Assembly (NCBI GenBank): GCA_030691625.1
Contig: JAUYDX010000034.1
Span: 1 to 50,954 of the forward strand
Source of the DNA: Candidatus Omnitrophota bacterium
GTDB taxonomy: Bacteria; Omnitrophota; Gorgyraeia; Gorgyraeales; Gorgyraeaceae
Length of the DNA stretch: 50,954 nt
Direction of reading: 5' to 3'
The position numbers were made by a program, and so were the translations under genes. This document shows positions 23,652 through 31,963 of the stretch, piece after piece. The notes beneath the pieces were generated by a model, which saw only the letters and a program-made list of their open reading frames with translations, was not told the DNA's origin and searched no databases. The number at the start of each line of letters is the position of its first letter. The stretch's first letter is position 1.

Positions 23652-26147
23652 TCAGAGGAAGCCGTAGAATTTATCGGTCCTGCCTTCCATTATATCCAGG
23701 ACATTCTTTACCCTGATATCGTATGTGTGTTTTTCAATGCCCAGTCTTTCAGCCGCCTCTCTTATCTTACTACGCTCCGCATCGTGAGAAATATAATAAT
23801 CCAGTATGTCGAAAAGCTCTTCTTTGGTCTCAAACCATAATACATGCTTTTTATTCTCAGCGAGAAGCTCTATACCCTTGAATTTTTTAGTAACGTAACA
23901 CGCGCCGCACCCAAGCGCCACGAAGAACCTGTTGGACGTATAAAGCTCGTGATCAAAATCGCTCACCCCGAAAACCATCTTAGACTGGCTGTAAAACTCG
24001 GCTATGTTATTCCTGATGTTATTGCTTATCTTAAGCTGGTATCTGGATTTCATCGCCTCTATAAGCTCTCTTCTTGTCTTATGCAGGGGCTCATTGCTTA
24101 TGGCTCCGGAAAAACCTATGTCGTAAATCTCTTTCATACCCAGGCGGTGCTGGGCGTACGGGCCATAACCCTGAGGCATGTAATAAACCCTTTTAAGATT
24201 ATAAGCGGCCTTGTATTCGTCCAGCTGGCCCCTATTGGTCAGGAACATTGCGTCAATGACATTTGACAGATCCTCTTTTTTAGGATGTTCAGGGTCGCAG
24301 AACCAGTAAATCACTTTTACGCCGATCGCCTTTAAATCCAGGCTGATGTCCTTTATAAAATTAAGATTGTCTTTTAATATCACAAGCAGGTAATCAGGCT
24401 TAAATGAAAGGATCGCGTCCCTCATCTTTTTAGGGTCCTGGTTCCTCATGCCCTCTAAAAGCAGATAATCCATGCCGAGTTTTTCAAAAGACCTGGGCCA
24501 CTCGTCCCAGTCAAAACCAAGCTGACAGTATCTTAAAAGCATATACTGGCCTATAGCGCATATCCTCTTTGACCCGGGGCCCGGCTGTATTATTTTTCTG
24601 GCTCTTATCTCCGTGAAACTGTCTTTCGGCTCCAGACGATCAATGAAATACCCATTTTCATTGACTGCCTGGGCCAGGCTGCCTTTATCCATATACGGAA
24701 CCTTAATGCTTATTTCTCCTCCTTTAAAATTATCTATAAAAGGCGCTTTATAAATGAAGCTTTTTACTGAAAAAAGTTTTTTATAGCTGGCTGACAAAGG
24801 CCTGAAATCATGCCTCGTGATTGTATCGTTCAATTTATCTGAAAAATTATCTATGCTAAGGATGCACCCGGGTATGGACACCCTTCCGAGTTCCGCGAAA
24901 ATCGCGTCCAGCTCAGCCTCTGGTTTCCCTGAAACAGCGTTATGATCCAGGAGTATCCTTTTAACCGAGGCGTCTTCCAGGGGCAGATCCCTGTAAGCGT
25001 ACTTAAAAACCTTTTTATTTGATATCTTCTCGTCAATATTCACATAGCTGTAACAGGCCCGTCCGGCGCAGCCGAGATTCAGGTTTAAGAAGTTAGAGTC
25101 GTCGAGACGCGCGTATTTTTGTATTTTTATCAACTTGCCCCTGTGAAATCTTTTTAAAACCGCAAGGATTTTGAACAACGCCTCATCGTCAGTAATGATC
25201 CTGTCGAATTTCTTCTTTTTTAAAATTATCCTCAAGGCGCATCTTAGCCTGAAACCTAAAGGAAGATACCTGAACCTGGATATATTGGTGTGGACATTGG
25301 CAGGGATCTTTCCTATCGCGAATTTAGAAATGATCCAGACCCAGTTGCATTTCTGGGCCATCAGATACGTCTCTTTCTGGAGCTTCCTGAAATATTCCTC
25401 GTCCTTTTTTGTAAGTATGTACAGGGCTCTTTGAGGTTTTCCAAACATCTCGTAAAACATCTCCCTGTTTTTCTCGAACATCTCCTCGTATTCCGCCACG
25501 AGGTCAAAGGACGCGTTTTCAGCGTGCCACACGTAAGAGCCCCTGGAAAAAACAGACTTATAGCCGTTATGGAATGCCCTTATGCAGTATTCAGTATCCT
25601 CAAAATTCCCAAGGCCATACCCGACCTTTAGTATGCCGATTTTATTTATGACTTCTCTTTTAATTAAATAGCAAAATCCTATGGCTGTGGCCATTTCTAT
25701 ATACTGGCCTTTATGCCTCTTCATTAAATTTTCCGCAAATTTATCCAGGCTCATCCACCAGGGCTTTCTGGTGCCAAGGTTGTTGCTGTTCGGATTCACT
25801 ATGCCTATTTCTTTTGAGGATTCAGCCACGTTTATCATTTCTCTGAGCCAGCCTTTGCAGACAATAGTATCGTTATTGTGAAGGCATACGTAAGGCGCGT
25901 CTGAGATCTCCATACCCTGATTTGTCGCGATAGTGTAACCCTGATTTTCTTCATTTCGTATCAGAATATATCCTGGCAGGCGTTTATCATTTTTAAGTCC
26001 TTCGAGATACTCCTTGGTTTCTTTTTCACTACCGTTATCTATGATAATCAGGCGATACGGACAGTCAGTATTTTTGATAATGCTCTCCACAGCCTGCTCA
26101 GTGTAATGCTTAAGGTTCCAGACAGGAATTATAATATCGCATCTCAT
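23652..26147 (-). CDS. Three-part glycosyltransferase fusion: GT2 + SAM-methyltransferase-like + CgeB-type GT
   Basis: The 831-residue protein has three parts. Residues 1-250 are a GT2 domain (IIPVWNLKHYTEQAVESI, IIDNGSEKETKEYL, LHNNDTI, NFEDTEYCIRAFHNGYKSVF). Residues about 340-480 resemble a predicted SAM-dependent methyltransferase fragment (LNLGCAGRACYSYVNIDE, LPLEDASVKRILLDHNAVSG), often seen attached to GTs. From about 520 on lies a CgeB/GT1-like domain (ICAIGQYMLLRYC..., YWFCDPEHP, IGFSGAISNEPLHKTRRELIEAM, SNRFFVALGCGACYVTKKF). It could add two sugars in succession. It overlaps the upstream aminotransferase stop by ATGA. Confidence 0.82.
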   Translation of the reverse strand: MRCDIIIPVWNLKHYTEQAVESIIKNTDCPYRLIIIDNGSEKETKEYLEGLKNDKRLPGYILIRNEENQGYTIATNQGMEISDAPYVCLHNNDTIVCKGWLREMINVAESSKEIGIVNPNSNNLGTRKPWWMSLDKFAENLMKRHKGQYIEMATAIGFCYLIKREVINKIGILKVGYGLGNFEDTEYCIRAFHNGYKSVFSRGSYVWHAENASFDLVAEYEEMFEKNREMFYEMFGKPQRALYILTKKDEEYFRKLQKETYLMAQKCNWVWIISKFAIGKIPANVHTNISRFRYLPLGFRLRCALRIILKKKKFDRIITDDEALFKILAVLKRFHRGKLIKIQKYARLDDSNFLNLNLGCAGRACYSYVNIDEKISNKKVFKYAYRDLPLEDASVKRILLDHNAVSGKPEAELDAIFAELGRVSIPGCILSIDNFSDKLNDTITRHDFRPLSASYKKLFSVKSFIYKAPFIDNFKGGEISIKVPYMDKGSLAQAVNENGYFIDRLEPKDSFTEIRARKIIQPGPGSKRICAIGQYMLLRYCQLGFDWDEWPRSFEKLGMDYLLLEGMRNQDPKKMRDAILSFKPDYLLVILKDNLNFIKDISLDLKAIGVKVIYWFCDPEHPKKEDLSNVIDAMFLTNRGQLDEYKAAYNLKRVYYMPQGYGPYAQHRLGMKEIYDIGFSGAISNEPLHKTRRELIEAMKSRYQLKISNNIRNNIAEFYSQSKMVFGVSDFDHELYTSNRFFVALGCGACYVTKKFKGIELLAENKKHVLWFETKEELFDILDYYISHDAERSKIREAAERLGIEKHTYDIRVKNVLDIMEGRTDKFYGFL

Positions 26148-27268
26148 TTTAAAAAGTCCTTTATGTGTTTCACTATCATATCCTGCTCTTTTGGGGTCAG
26201 ATCAGGATAAAGCGGCAGGGTGAGTAGCTTTTTCCACACGCTTTCCACCACAGGGCAGTCTGCCTTACAGTTTTTGTACATCCTGTAATGATGGTTCGGG
26301 ATATAGTGGACGCCGGTGGAGATGCCTCTTTCCTGGAGATACGCGTTTAGGCCGTCTCTTTTTTCAGTTTTAATAGCATAGTTATGGTGGGCGCTTTTCG
26401 CGTAAGATTTTACAACCGGAGTTTCTATATCGCCTACGCCTTTTAAAAGTTCATTATACCTGAAGCTCAAGTTTCGCCTTTTATCATTCATCTTATCCAG
26501 TTTTTTGAGCTGTACCAGGCCTATTGCCGCGGGGATGTCATTAAGGTGGCATTTAAACCCTACTTCTTCCACGTCGTAATACCAGGAATATTTTTTTACA
26601 TTAATATCGTCTTCTGAGATCTCCCTGTCCCACGTGCCTTTATTTATGCCGAGCCACCTGAGTTTTTTAAGCCGTTCGTATATCTTCTGGTCATTGGTAG
26701 TGATCATCCCGCCTTCGCCTGTGGCAAGATTTTTAACGGCGTGGAACGAAAAACACGCTATGTCTCCCAGTGTGCCTATTTTCCTTCCCTTATATTCTCC
26801 TCCGCACCCGTGAGCGGCGTCTTCTATCACTTTTACGCCGCGCGACTTTGCGAGTTTTGTAATAGGGTCCATATCGCACGCGTGGCCGCCATAATGGACA
26901 GTGACTATTGCCTTTGTATTTTTGGTAATATTTTTTTCTATTTCTTTAAAGCTTATATTCAGCGTATCAGGCTCCGAGTCGCAAAAAATAGGCATAGCGT
27001 TATTATAAAGAATCGCGTGGTTCGTGGAGACAAATGTCATGGGCGTGGTCAAAACATCTCCGCTCTTTATATCCATTACGAGCATTGCCAGATGAAGAGC
27101 CGCGGTGCAGGAATTAAGTGCCACTGCGTATTTCGCGCCTATATATTTCGCAAATGCCTCCTCAAATTCCTGAGTTTTAGGCCCCAGACCCACCCATCCT
27201 GAATTCATAACCTTTTTAACCGCTTCGAATTCCTCTTTCCCGTACGAAGGCTTAAATACCGGTATCAT
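26144..27268 (-). CDS. DegT/DnrJ/EryC1/StrS-family sugar aminotransferase
   Basis: PLP enzymes of this family add an amino group to a nucleotide keto-sugar. The product has SCTAALHLAM (PLP phosphate binding), IVTVHYGGHACDMDPI, IEDAAHGCGGEY (Asp pairing with the pyridine N) and SFHAVKNLATGEGG with the Schiff-base Lys at 179. The start at 27268 follows GGAGGAG with good spacing; a longer frame would begin with non-AUG codons. Length is 374 residues. It is coupled to the GT fusion gene by ATGA. Which sugar it aminates cannot be told. Confidence 0.92.
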   Translation of the reverse strand: MIPVFKPSYGKEEFEAVKKVMNSGWVGLGPKTQEFEEAFAKYIGAKYAVALNSCTAALHLAMLVMDIKSGDVLTTPMTFVSTNHAILYNNAMPIFCDSEPDTLNISFKEIEKNITKNTKAIVTVHYGGHACDMDPITKLAKSRGVKVIEDAAHGCGGEYKGRKIGTLGDIACFSFHAVKNLATGEGGMITTNDQKIYERLKKLRWLGINKGTWDREISEDDINVKKYSWYYDVEEVGFKCHLNDIPAAIGLVQLKKLDKMNDKRRNLSFRYNELLKGVGDIETPVVKSYAKSAHHNYAIKTEKRDGLNAYLQERGISTGVHYIPNHHYRMYKNCKADCPVVESVWKKLLTLPLYPDLTPKEQDMIVKHIKDFLK

Positions 27269-27287
27269 AACAACTCTCCTCCAGCCC

Positions 27288-27331
27288 AACAACTTGACAC
27301 TTGTGACAATGTTACAAGTGTCAAGTTGTTT
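27288..27331. repeat. Family A palindromic repeat, short form (A6)
   Basis: Perfect 17-base arms AACAACTTGACACTTGT/ACAAGTGTCAAGTTGTT (27288-27304 with 27314-27330) surround GACAATGTT. The last two codons and the TGA stop of the next aminotransferase gene lie inside it. Confidence 0.92.
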
Positions 27332-28421
27332 TGAATTGCTCCACTACGTATCTGATCTCTTGCTCTGTCAGCTCGGGATACATAGGCAAGCTCATGATTT
27401 CTTCGCAGCACTTTTCCGCAACAGGGAAATCTCTCTTTTTATAGCCAAGTTCTTTGTAACATTCCTGCAGATGTATTGGTATCGGATAATGAATAAGGGT
27501 ACGCACGCCTTTATCAGCTAATTTTTCCATGAGGACTGCCCTATTTTTCACCCTGACTGTATATTGGTGATATATGTGCTTCGCGTAACTCTCTTCATAA
27601 GGAAGAATCATATCGAGCTTTGCCTCTTTAAATAGTTTCGTATATAAATCCGCGTTTTTTCTGCGCTTTTCATTCCATTCGTTTAGATGTTTAAGTTTCA
27701 CGCGGAGTATGGCTGCCTGCAATGTATCAAGCCTGGAATTATACCCTTTTATTATGTGCTCGTATCTGCCTTTCCTGCCATAATCATGAAGAAGCGACAT
27801 CCTGTCTTTTATTTCTTCTGAACTCGTGATCACCATTCCGCCATCCCCGAATGCGCCTAAATTCTTGGTTGGATAAAACGAGAAACACGCCGCGTCACCG
27901 AAACTTCCTACCTTTTTATTTTTATAAAGCGCTCCGTGCGCCTGGGCGCAGTCCTCAATAACCTTAAGCTTATGTTTTTTCGCGATCTGCATAATAGGGT
28001 CCATATCAGCCGGATGGCCATAGAGATGGACTAATAGAATCGCCCTGGTCTTTTTGGTAATGGCCTTTTCCAGTTTCGTGACATCAATACAATAGGTCTT
28101 TTCTTCTGTATCCACGAAAACCGGCCTTGCGCCAGCCATGGAGATCCCAAGGCTTGTGGCTATGTAAGTATACGACGGGGTTATCACCTCATCGCCTTGT
28201 CCTATGCCGCAGGCAAGGCACGCTAAAAACAAGGCGTCTGTGCCTGAATTTACGCCTATGCCGTATTTAACCCCGCAGTATTCCGCGAATTCCTTTTCAA
28301 AGAGCCCCACGTCCTCTCCCAGGATAAACCCGCCTGAAAGCATCACATTTTCAATCGGGCCTTTCAGCTCATCCTTTATCTCTTCGTATTGTCTTTTAAG
28401 CGTAAAAATATCGACTTTCAT
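27321..28421 (-). CDS. DegT/DnrJ-family aminotransferase, dTDP-3-amino-sugar (FdtB/QdtB) type
   Basis: The 366-residue PLP enzyme has [58 protein letters not shown], and [15 protein letters not shown] with the Lys at 186. The TYIAT and [13 protein letters not shown] forms are typical of the branch that makes 3-amino-3,6-dideoxy sugars, so this is a plausible but unproven role. It has its own AGGAG site (28425-28429 region). Its last residues (Thr-Thr) and stop codon lie in repeat A6. A family B repeat lies just upstream. Confidence 0.9.
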   Translation of the reverse strand: MKVDIFTLKRQYEEIKDELKGPIENVMLSGGFILGEDVGLFEKEFAEYCGVKYGIGVNSGTDALFLACLACGIGQGDEVITPSYTYIATSLGISMAGARPVFVDTEEKTYCIDVTKLEKAITKKTRAILLVHLYGHPADMDPIMQIAKKHKLKVIEDCAQAHGALYKNKKVGSFGDAACFSFYPTKNLGAFGDGGMVITSSEEIKDRMSLLHDYGRKGRYEHIIKGYNSRLDTLQAAILRVKLKHLNEWNEKRRKNADLYTKLFKEAKLDMILPYEESYAKHIYHQYTVRVKNRAVLMEKLADKGVRTLIHYPIPIHLQECYKELGYKKRDFPVAEKCCEEIMSLPMYPELTEQEIRYVVEQFKTT

Positions 28422-28438
28422 GGTTTCTCCTGTTTTAC

Positions 28439-28519
28439 TTCTCGACTCTACTCCCGTAACCGGCTCTCGTGATCGCTCGAAAAATATTAGTGTTCGAGCG
28501 AGCGAAGCGAGTCGAGAAC
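28439..28519. repeat. Family B palindromic repeat, R-L, partly truncated (B7)
   Basis: A complete rightward unit is followed by a short leftward remnant (GTTCGAGCG...AGTCGAGAAC). The remnant encodes the C-terminus of the heptosyltransferase: its last ten residues ([10 protein letters not shown]) and the TAA come from the repeat. Confidence 0.9.
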
Positions 28520-29563
28520 CTTATCTACTGAAATATCTTCCAGGCATTTTTTATTCGCGCATTCAGGCAGTTTAAATTTCCTATAGCACGGCCTGCATTC
28601 CGCATCCGAAGTTATCACTATGTTCTTTTCGCTTTTCGGATACGGGCCATATACTTTTTCGTCAACAGGGCCAAATATGGATATGGTATTTACTCCCTGA
28701 CTTACCGCGATATGAAGCGGCCCGCCTTCGCTAGTGATCACAAGCTTGCACCTTTTACATAGTTCCGCCATTTCCCTTATCTTAGTAGCCGGGGCTGTGA
28801 GCGGCTTTTTCTTCATTAGAGATGCTATTTCCCTGGCTAAATTTTCTTCGCCAGGGCCCCAGATTAAAACCACTTTCGCGTTGATCTTATCAGCTAATTC
28901 TGTAAATTTTTTAGCGCCCCACCTGCGCCTATCCTGATTCTTCTGGCCAAAGCTCATGCCGCCGCCAGGGGCAATGCCTACCAGGACATCGCTATCTTTA
29001 ACGCCTGACTGCCTTAGAAAATTGTCTATATAGGCCTTGTCTTCGCTAGTGGTTACTAAAACTGTTTTAACCGCCCCAACCTCGTAGGTTGCCTCCGGCA
29101 ACCTACGAGGTTTATCAAGAAGGTCTAAGTAATATTCGGCTACGGGCTTATTATTAAACCCGTCAAATGGAATTTTATGATTTAGAAATCTTCCGCGGCC
29201 TTTGTAATTAAACCCTCTTCTATCTTTTATGCCGATCCACCAGCATAAAAACGCGTATTCCTTGCCGAGCGATAGGTCAAAAACCGTATCGAATTTCCTC
29301 TTCCTTATCTGGCTCCAGAAAGCGAAAAACTTCTTAGCGCCAGAGATCTTTGATCTCTTCCATTCATTTCTGTACTCATCGCGCTCAAATACAAAGACCT
29401 CGCTAATGTCAGGATTTGTAACCAGGATATCTTTTACCTTTAGGTTACATATATATGCTATATAACTATTAGGATTGGCCTTTCTCAGCTCCCTTACCAG
29501 GACAGTTGAAAACAGCGCATCCCCTATGCCGAAAGGGTTTATAATCAGGATATTCTTTGTCAT
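28487..29563 (-). CDS. GT9 heptosyltransferase-family glycosyltransferase
   Basis: GT9 enzymes transfer heptose from ADP-heptose to the LPS core at the inner membrane. The 358-residue product has [24 protein letters not shown] at the N-terminus, IAPGGG and RRWGAKKF at 198-220, and the donor-site [25 protein letters not shown] (275-299), then a Cys-rich tail ([18 protein letters not shown]). Three repeats touch this gene. Residues 151-163 ([13 protein letters not shown]) are a family C hairpin. The C-terminus is family B. The start codon lies at the edge of the palindrome 29562-29612; a longer frame would read into it. I start at 29563. Confidence 0.9.
   Translation of the reverse strand: MTKNILIINPFGIGDALFSTVLVRELRKANPNSYIAYICNLKVKDILVTNPDISEVFVFERDEYRNEWKRSKISGAKKFFAFWSQIRKRKFDTVFDLSLGKEYAFLCWWIGIKDRRGFNYKGRGRFLNHKIPFDGFNNKPVAEYYLDLLDKPRRLPEATYEVGAVKTVLVTTSEDKAYIDNFLRQSGVKDSDVLVGIAPGGGMSFGQKNQDRRRWGAKKFTELADKINAKVVLIWGPGEENLAREIASLMKKKPLTAPATKIREMAELCKRCKLVITSEGGPLHIAVSQGVNTISIFGPVDEKVYGPYPKSEKNIVITSDAECRPCYRKFKLPECANKKCLEDISVDKVLDSLRSLEH
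29078..29112. repeat. In-gene family C hairpin (C2)
   Basis: The 16-base arms AACCTCGTAGGTTGCC/GGCAACCTACGAGGTT have a 3-base loop. It lies in frame in the heptosyltransferase gene, between the N- and C-terminal Rossmann domains, and encodes [12 protein letters not shown]. The frame stays open. Confidence 0.92.
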
Positions 29564-29612
29564 TATCTTGGTGCCTGGCACCATTTAAAAAGGTGCAAGG
29601 CACCAAGATAAT
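29562..29612. repeat. Palindrome with GGTGCC(A/T)GGCACC motif in the divergent promoter region
   Basis: The 21-base arms ATTATCTTGGTGCCTGGCACC and GGTGCAAGGCACCAAGATAAT (one mismatch) flank ATTTAAAAA. From memory, GGTGCCAGGCACC palindromes are widely dispersed in bacteria. It occupies most of the 88-base gap between the two divergent genes, and the ATG of the heptosyltransferase lies at its edge. Confidence 0.88.
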
Positions 29613-29633
29613 ATATCATAAATTCCAAAAATA

Positions 29634-29642
29634 TGGTATAAT
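29634..29642 (+). promoter_or_regulatory. Extended -10 promoter (TGGTATAAT) of the DUF4254 gene
   Basis: TG-N-TATAAT, a perfect extended -10, ends 9 bases before the ATG at 29652. Transcription would start around 29649, leaving almost no leader, and no Shine-Dalgarno sequence is visible. No good -35 box is seen, as expected for extended -10 promoters. Confidence 0.6.
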
Positions 29643-29651
29643 ATTTTCACT

Positions 29652-30230
29652 ATGGAAAAGTGGTTTAAGTCTATAAATAACCTGGTTGAAGAGCTATATA
29701 GCAATAGTTTTAAAAATACAGGCGCTACAGCTATTGAAAAGACCATTATAGACCTGCTGGCGGCAAACTTCACGCTGTGGGGATACGAGGACGAGGCAAG
29801 GCGTAAAGACGTGCCTGATAAACAAATAGCGGACATTAAGAGAAAGATCGACAAAGAAAACCAGAGAAGAAATGATATCATAGATACCCTGGACGCTCTT
29901 ATCAGGGAAGATGTGGAGAAAAAACTGGGAGCAATAGACCAGGCCCTGCCTATGAACTCTGAGAACCCAGGAAGCCTGTACGACCGCCTGACAATACTGG
30001 CCCTCAGAAGCTATAACCTGAAAAAAGAAATAAACCGCAAAGACGCTGGTATAGCGCACATAGAAAGATGCTCTAAAATGCTCGAGCAGGTTGAAGAGCG
30101 CTCGAAAGACCTGCTCAAATGCCTTAAAGAATTAATGGAAGATATATATTCCGGAAGGAAAAAAATTAAATCCTACAAGCAGCACAAGATGTATAACGAC
30201 CCTGCGTTAAATCCAGCCTTACGTAAATAA
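29652..30230 (+). CDS. DUF4254 family protein
   Basis: This is the only convincing plus-strand gene. The 192-residue all-helical protein matches DUF4254, with LWGYEDEARRKDV near residue 35 and the conserved GSLYDRLTILALRSYNLKKEI at about 107-127, followed by coiled-coil-like helices. The function of the family is unknown; members usually sit in surface-glycan clusters beside GT9 glycosyltransferases, as here. It is read divergently from the GT9 gene, probably from the extended -10 at 29634 as a leaderless message, and ends at the family C hairpin 30243-30280. It may regulate or assist the glycan pathway, but that is speculation. Confidence 0.88.
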   Translation: MEKWFKSINNLVEELYSNSFKNTGATAIEKTIIDLLAANFTLWGYEDEARRKDVPDKQIADIKRKIDKENQRRNDIIDTLDALIREDVEKKLGAIDQALPMNSENPGSLYDRLTILALRSYNLKKEINRKDAGIAHIERCSKMLEQVEERSKDLLKCLKELMEDIYSGRKKIKSYKQHKMYNDPALNPALRK

Positions 30231-30242
30231 TCGAACCACCAC

Positions 30243-30280
30243 AACCTCGTAGGTTGCGGCTTGCCGCAACCTACGAGGTT
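30243..30280. terminator. Family C hairpin acting as terminator for the plus-strand gene (C3)
   Basis: The stem AACCTCGTAGGTTGCGGC/GCCGCAACCTACGAGGTT is followed by TTTT on the plus strand, 12 bases after the DUF4254 stop. It therefore looks like a rho-independent terminator for that gene. On the minus strand it starts beside the GT4 stop codon but has no T-tract. Confidence 0.8.
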
Positions 30281-30282
30281 TT

Positions 30283-31356
30283 TTAATATTGGGTAAAAAT
30301 TTTAAGAAACTTTCTTGCGGTGTTCTCCCATGTAAATTCTTTAGCCCTTTCAAGGCCTTTTGCGATCAATCCCTGCCTGAGCGTATCGCTATTTATGATC
30401 TTTAATATAGCCTCGCCTATTTCCCTGTAATTCTCCGGGTCGATCACTAGCGCCGCGCCCCCTGCTATCTCGCCGCAGGACGAAGTCCTGGACGTGACAA
30501 CCGGCGCCCCATAGCCAAATGCCTCCACTATCGGGAATCCAAAACCTTCGTAAAAAGACGGGTAGACAAAGACCGAGGCGTTTTTATAAAGCGCGGCGAG
30601 TTCTTCGTCAGGCGCGTATCCTTTAAATATTATATCGCCCTTAAAATCAGATCTTTCATACTCCTTAAAGATATCCTCGTACATCCAGCCTTTCATGCCT
30701 GCGATGTATAATTGTAGCGGGCGGTCACTGACCGCCCCTACAAGATTTTTTTTGACGTAATTAAATGCCTTTATAAGGCCCTGGATATTTTTGCGGGGCT
30801 CCAGCGTACCTACAAAGAGTATATACTCTTCAACCTCGTAGGATGCCTTCGGCAACCTACGAGGTTGAAGCGGCGAAAGAAGTGGATTCACCCCAGGATA
30901 GATGACATGAATCTTCGACTCAGGCGCAGAGTAAAACTTCATCAAATCAGACTTTGTATTAAACGAATCAGCTATTAATAGATCTGCCTCGCCTAAAACT
31001 CTCTTAATGAGCACATCTATCTCTTTTATTGTTTTTTCGCTGTGGCCGGCCGGATACGCCTTTATGATTACATCGTGGACTGTAACAATTAATTTTTTGG
31101 CTTTTTTTGGCTTTTCCAGGTCATAGCTTGAGGTATGGAATGCGTCTATTTCAGGTAAATTTCTTACATGCCTATAGTTTTTCGCGGGGAAATCCGGCAG
31201 GCGCCTTTTGAAATCAAAAAGCCTTTTTCTATTGTAAAAATAATAACTATTATCCCGGTCTATCTCCAAGAGCGATTTTACAAGATTAATAGTGTATCTG
31301 CCTATGCCGGTGTTTGTTTTTTTAAGGGTTGAACGGATGTCTATGCCTATTCGCAT
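30283..31356 (-). CDS. GT4-family glycosyltransferase with two in-frame repeats
   Basis: A GT-B enzyme of 357 residues: MRIGIDIRSTLKKTNTGIGRYT at the N-terminus, DAFHTSSYDL and VTVHDVI, ADSFNTKSDL, then the C-terminal donor domain YILFVGTLEPRKNI, YAPDEELAALYKNASVFVYPSFYEGFGFPIVEAFGYGAPVVTS with the EX7E motif. Residues 164-176 (QPRRLPKASYEVE) come from a family C hairpin and 205-215 (LVGAVSDRPLQ) from another palindrome. Both fall in surface loops, and the core motifs are intact. It overlaps the SIS gene by 10 bases. Likely acts on the growing glycan; donor unknown. Confidence 0.88.
   Translation of the reverse strand: MRIGIDIRSTLKKTNTGIGRYTINLVKSLLEIDRDNSYYFYNRKRLFDFKRRLPDFPAKNYRHVRNLPEIDAFHTSSYDLEKPKKAKKLIVTVHDVIIKAYPAGHSEKTIKEIDVLIKRVLGEADLLIADSFNTKSDLMKFYSAPESKIHVIYPGVNPLLSPLQPRRLPKASYEVEEYILFVGTLEPRKNIQGLIKAFNYVKKNLVGAVSDRPLQLYIAGMKGWMYEDIFKEYERSDFKGDIIFKGYAPDEELAALYKNASVFVYPSFYEGFGFPIVEAFGYGAPVVTSRTSSCGEIAGGAALVIDPENYREIGEAILKIINSDTLRQGLIAKGLERAKEFTWENTARKFLKIFTQY
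30712..30743. repeat. In-gene palindrome GGGCGGTCA/TGACCGCCC
   Basis: The arms TTGTAGCGGGCGGTCA and TGACCGCCCCTACAA pair almost fully. It lies in frame in the GT4 gene, coding for LVGAVSDRPLQ between the helix NYVKK and the strand LYIAG. TGTAGGGGCGG...CCGCCCCTACA-type repeats are, from memory, scattered in many genomes. Confidence 0.82.
30828..30870. repeat. In-gene family C hairpin (C4)
   Basis: The arms CTTCAACCTCGTAGGATGCC and GGCAACCTACGAGGTTGAAG have a 3-base loop. In frame in the GT4 gene, coding for (Q)PRRLPKASYEVE just before the strand YILFVG. One arm mismatch (AGGAT for AGGTT) suggests it is not brand new. Confidence 0.9.
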
Positions 31357-31904
31357 AGTATAGTATCGAGGACGCAGTGGCAGATGGCGCCGTGGATAAT
31401 TTCCACAAAACCATATGAATCAGACGGGACAAAAAAATTCAGGCTTCCCATTTTTCTCAAAAGATTATCCTTAGTGAAACCTGACATTGTTATAACCTGG
31501 ATCTTCTTTGCCAGGGCCGCTTTTACGCCTTTAATTATATTTTCAGATTTGCCGGAACTGGATATGGCTACCAGGACATCTCCCTCTTCCCCGAAAAATT
31601 CTATGGGCTTTTCAAAAACGTATTCATATCCGTAGTCATTGGCGAGGCAGGTCAGCTGGGCAGGATCATTGAAGCTGACTGCCTTCATCCGGCCGTTTTT
31701 CCAGAAGTCTATCGCCATGTGGCTCGCGATGCTCGCGCTGCCGCCGTTTCCTATAAATATAATCTTCTTCCCGCTTTTACTCGCCTTTTTCACCGCGGAT
31801 ATAGACAGGTTAAAGGCGGTTTTAATATCGATATTTTTCCCGTCCTGGCCTTGCGCCTGTATCCCGTCACAAAGCTTGCTTAAATCCTCGAAATATTTGA
31901 ACAC
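31347..31904 (-). CDS. gmhA: SIS-domain phosphosugar isomerase, sedoheptulose-7-phosphate isomerase (GmhA) type
   Basis: The product has a single SIS domain with IGNGGSASIASHMAIDFWK (51-69), the Ser-rich phosphate loop LVAISSSGKSENII (111-124) and the Trp/helix tail FVEIIHGAICHCVLD. This matches GmhA, which turns sedoheptulose-7-phosphate into heptose-7-phosphate, the first step to ADP-heptose. The start is the GTG at 31904, preceded by AGGAGG at 31911-31916. The open frame extends further with TTG and residues translated from a family C repeat, which are not part of the protein. It overlaps the GT4 gene and follows the HldE-like gene, consistent with one heptose module. Confidence 0.85.
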   Translation of the reverse strand: MFKYFEDLSKLCDGIQAQGQDGKNIDIKTAFNLSISAVKKASKSGKKIIFIGNGGSASIASHMAIDFWKNGRMKAVSFNDPAQLTCLANDYGYEYVFEKPIEFFGEEGDVLVAISSSGKSENIIKGVKAALAKKIQVITMSGFTKDNLLRKMGSLNFFVPSDSYGFVEIIHGAICHCVLDTILCE

Positions 31905-31917
31905 GCGTAACCTCCTC

Positions 31918-31955
31918 AACCTCGTAGGTTGCGGCAAGCCGCAACCTACGAGGTT
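31918..31955. repeat. Family C hairpin, 38-base form (C5)
   Basis: The arms AACCTCGTAGGTTGCGGC/GCCGCAACCTACGAGGTT have a 2-base loop (AA). It is near-identical to the copy at 30243-30280. It starts 8 bases after the stop of the HldE-like gene and ends at the SIS gene's ribosome binding site. Confidence 0.92.
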
Positions 31956-31963
31956 ATATATTA

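Noticed and set aside
29585-30059. Minus-strand open frames opposite the DUF4254 gene
   Set aside because: The plus-strand product has a clear family signature and promoter; the antisense frames have no recognisable motif.
31905-31937. Longer start of the SIS isomerase
   Set aside because: It starts with TTG inside a family C hairpin, while a GTG with AGGAGG at ideal spacing lies at 31904.
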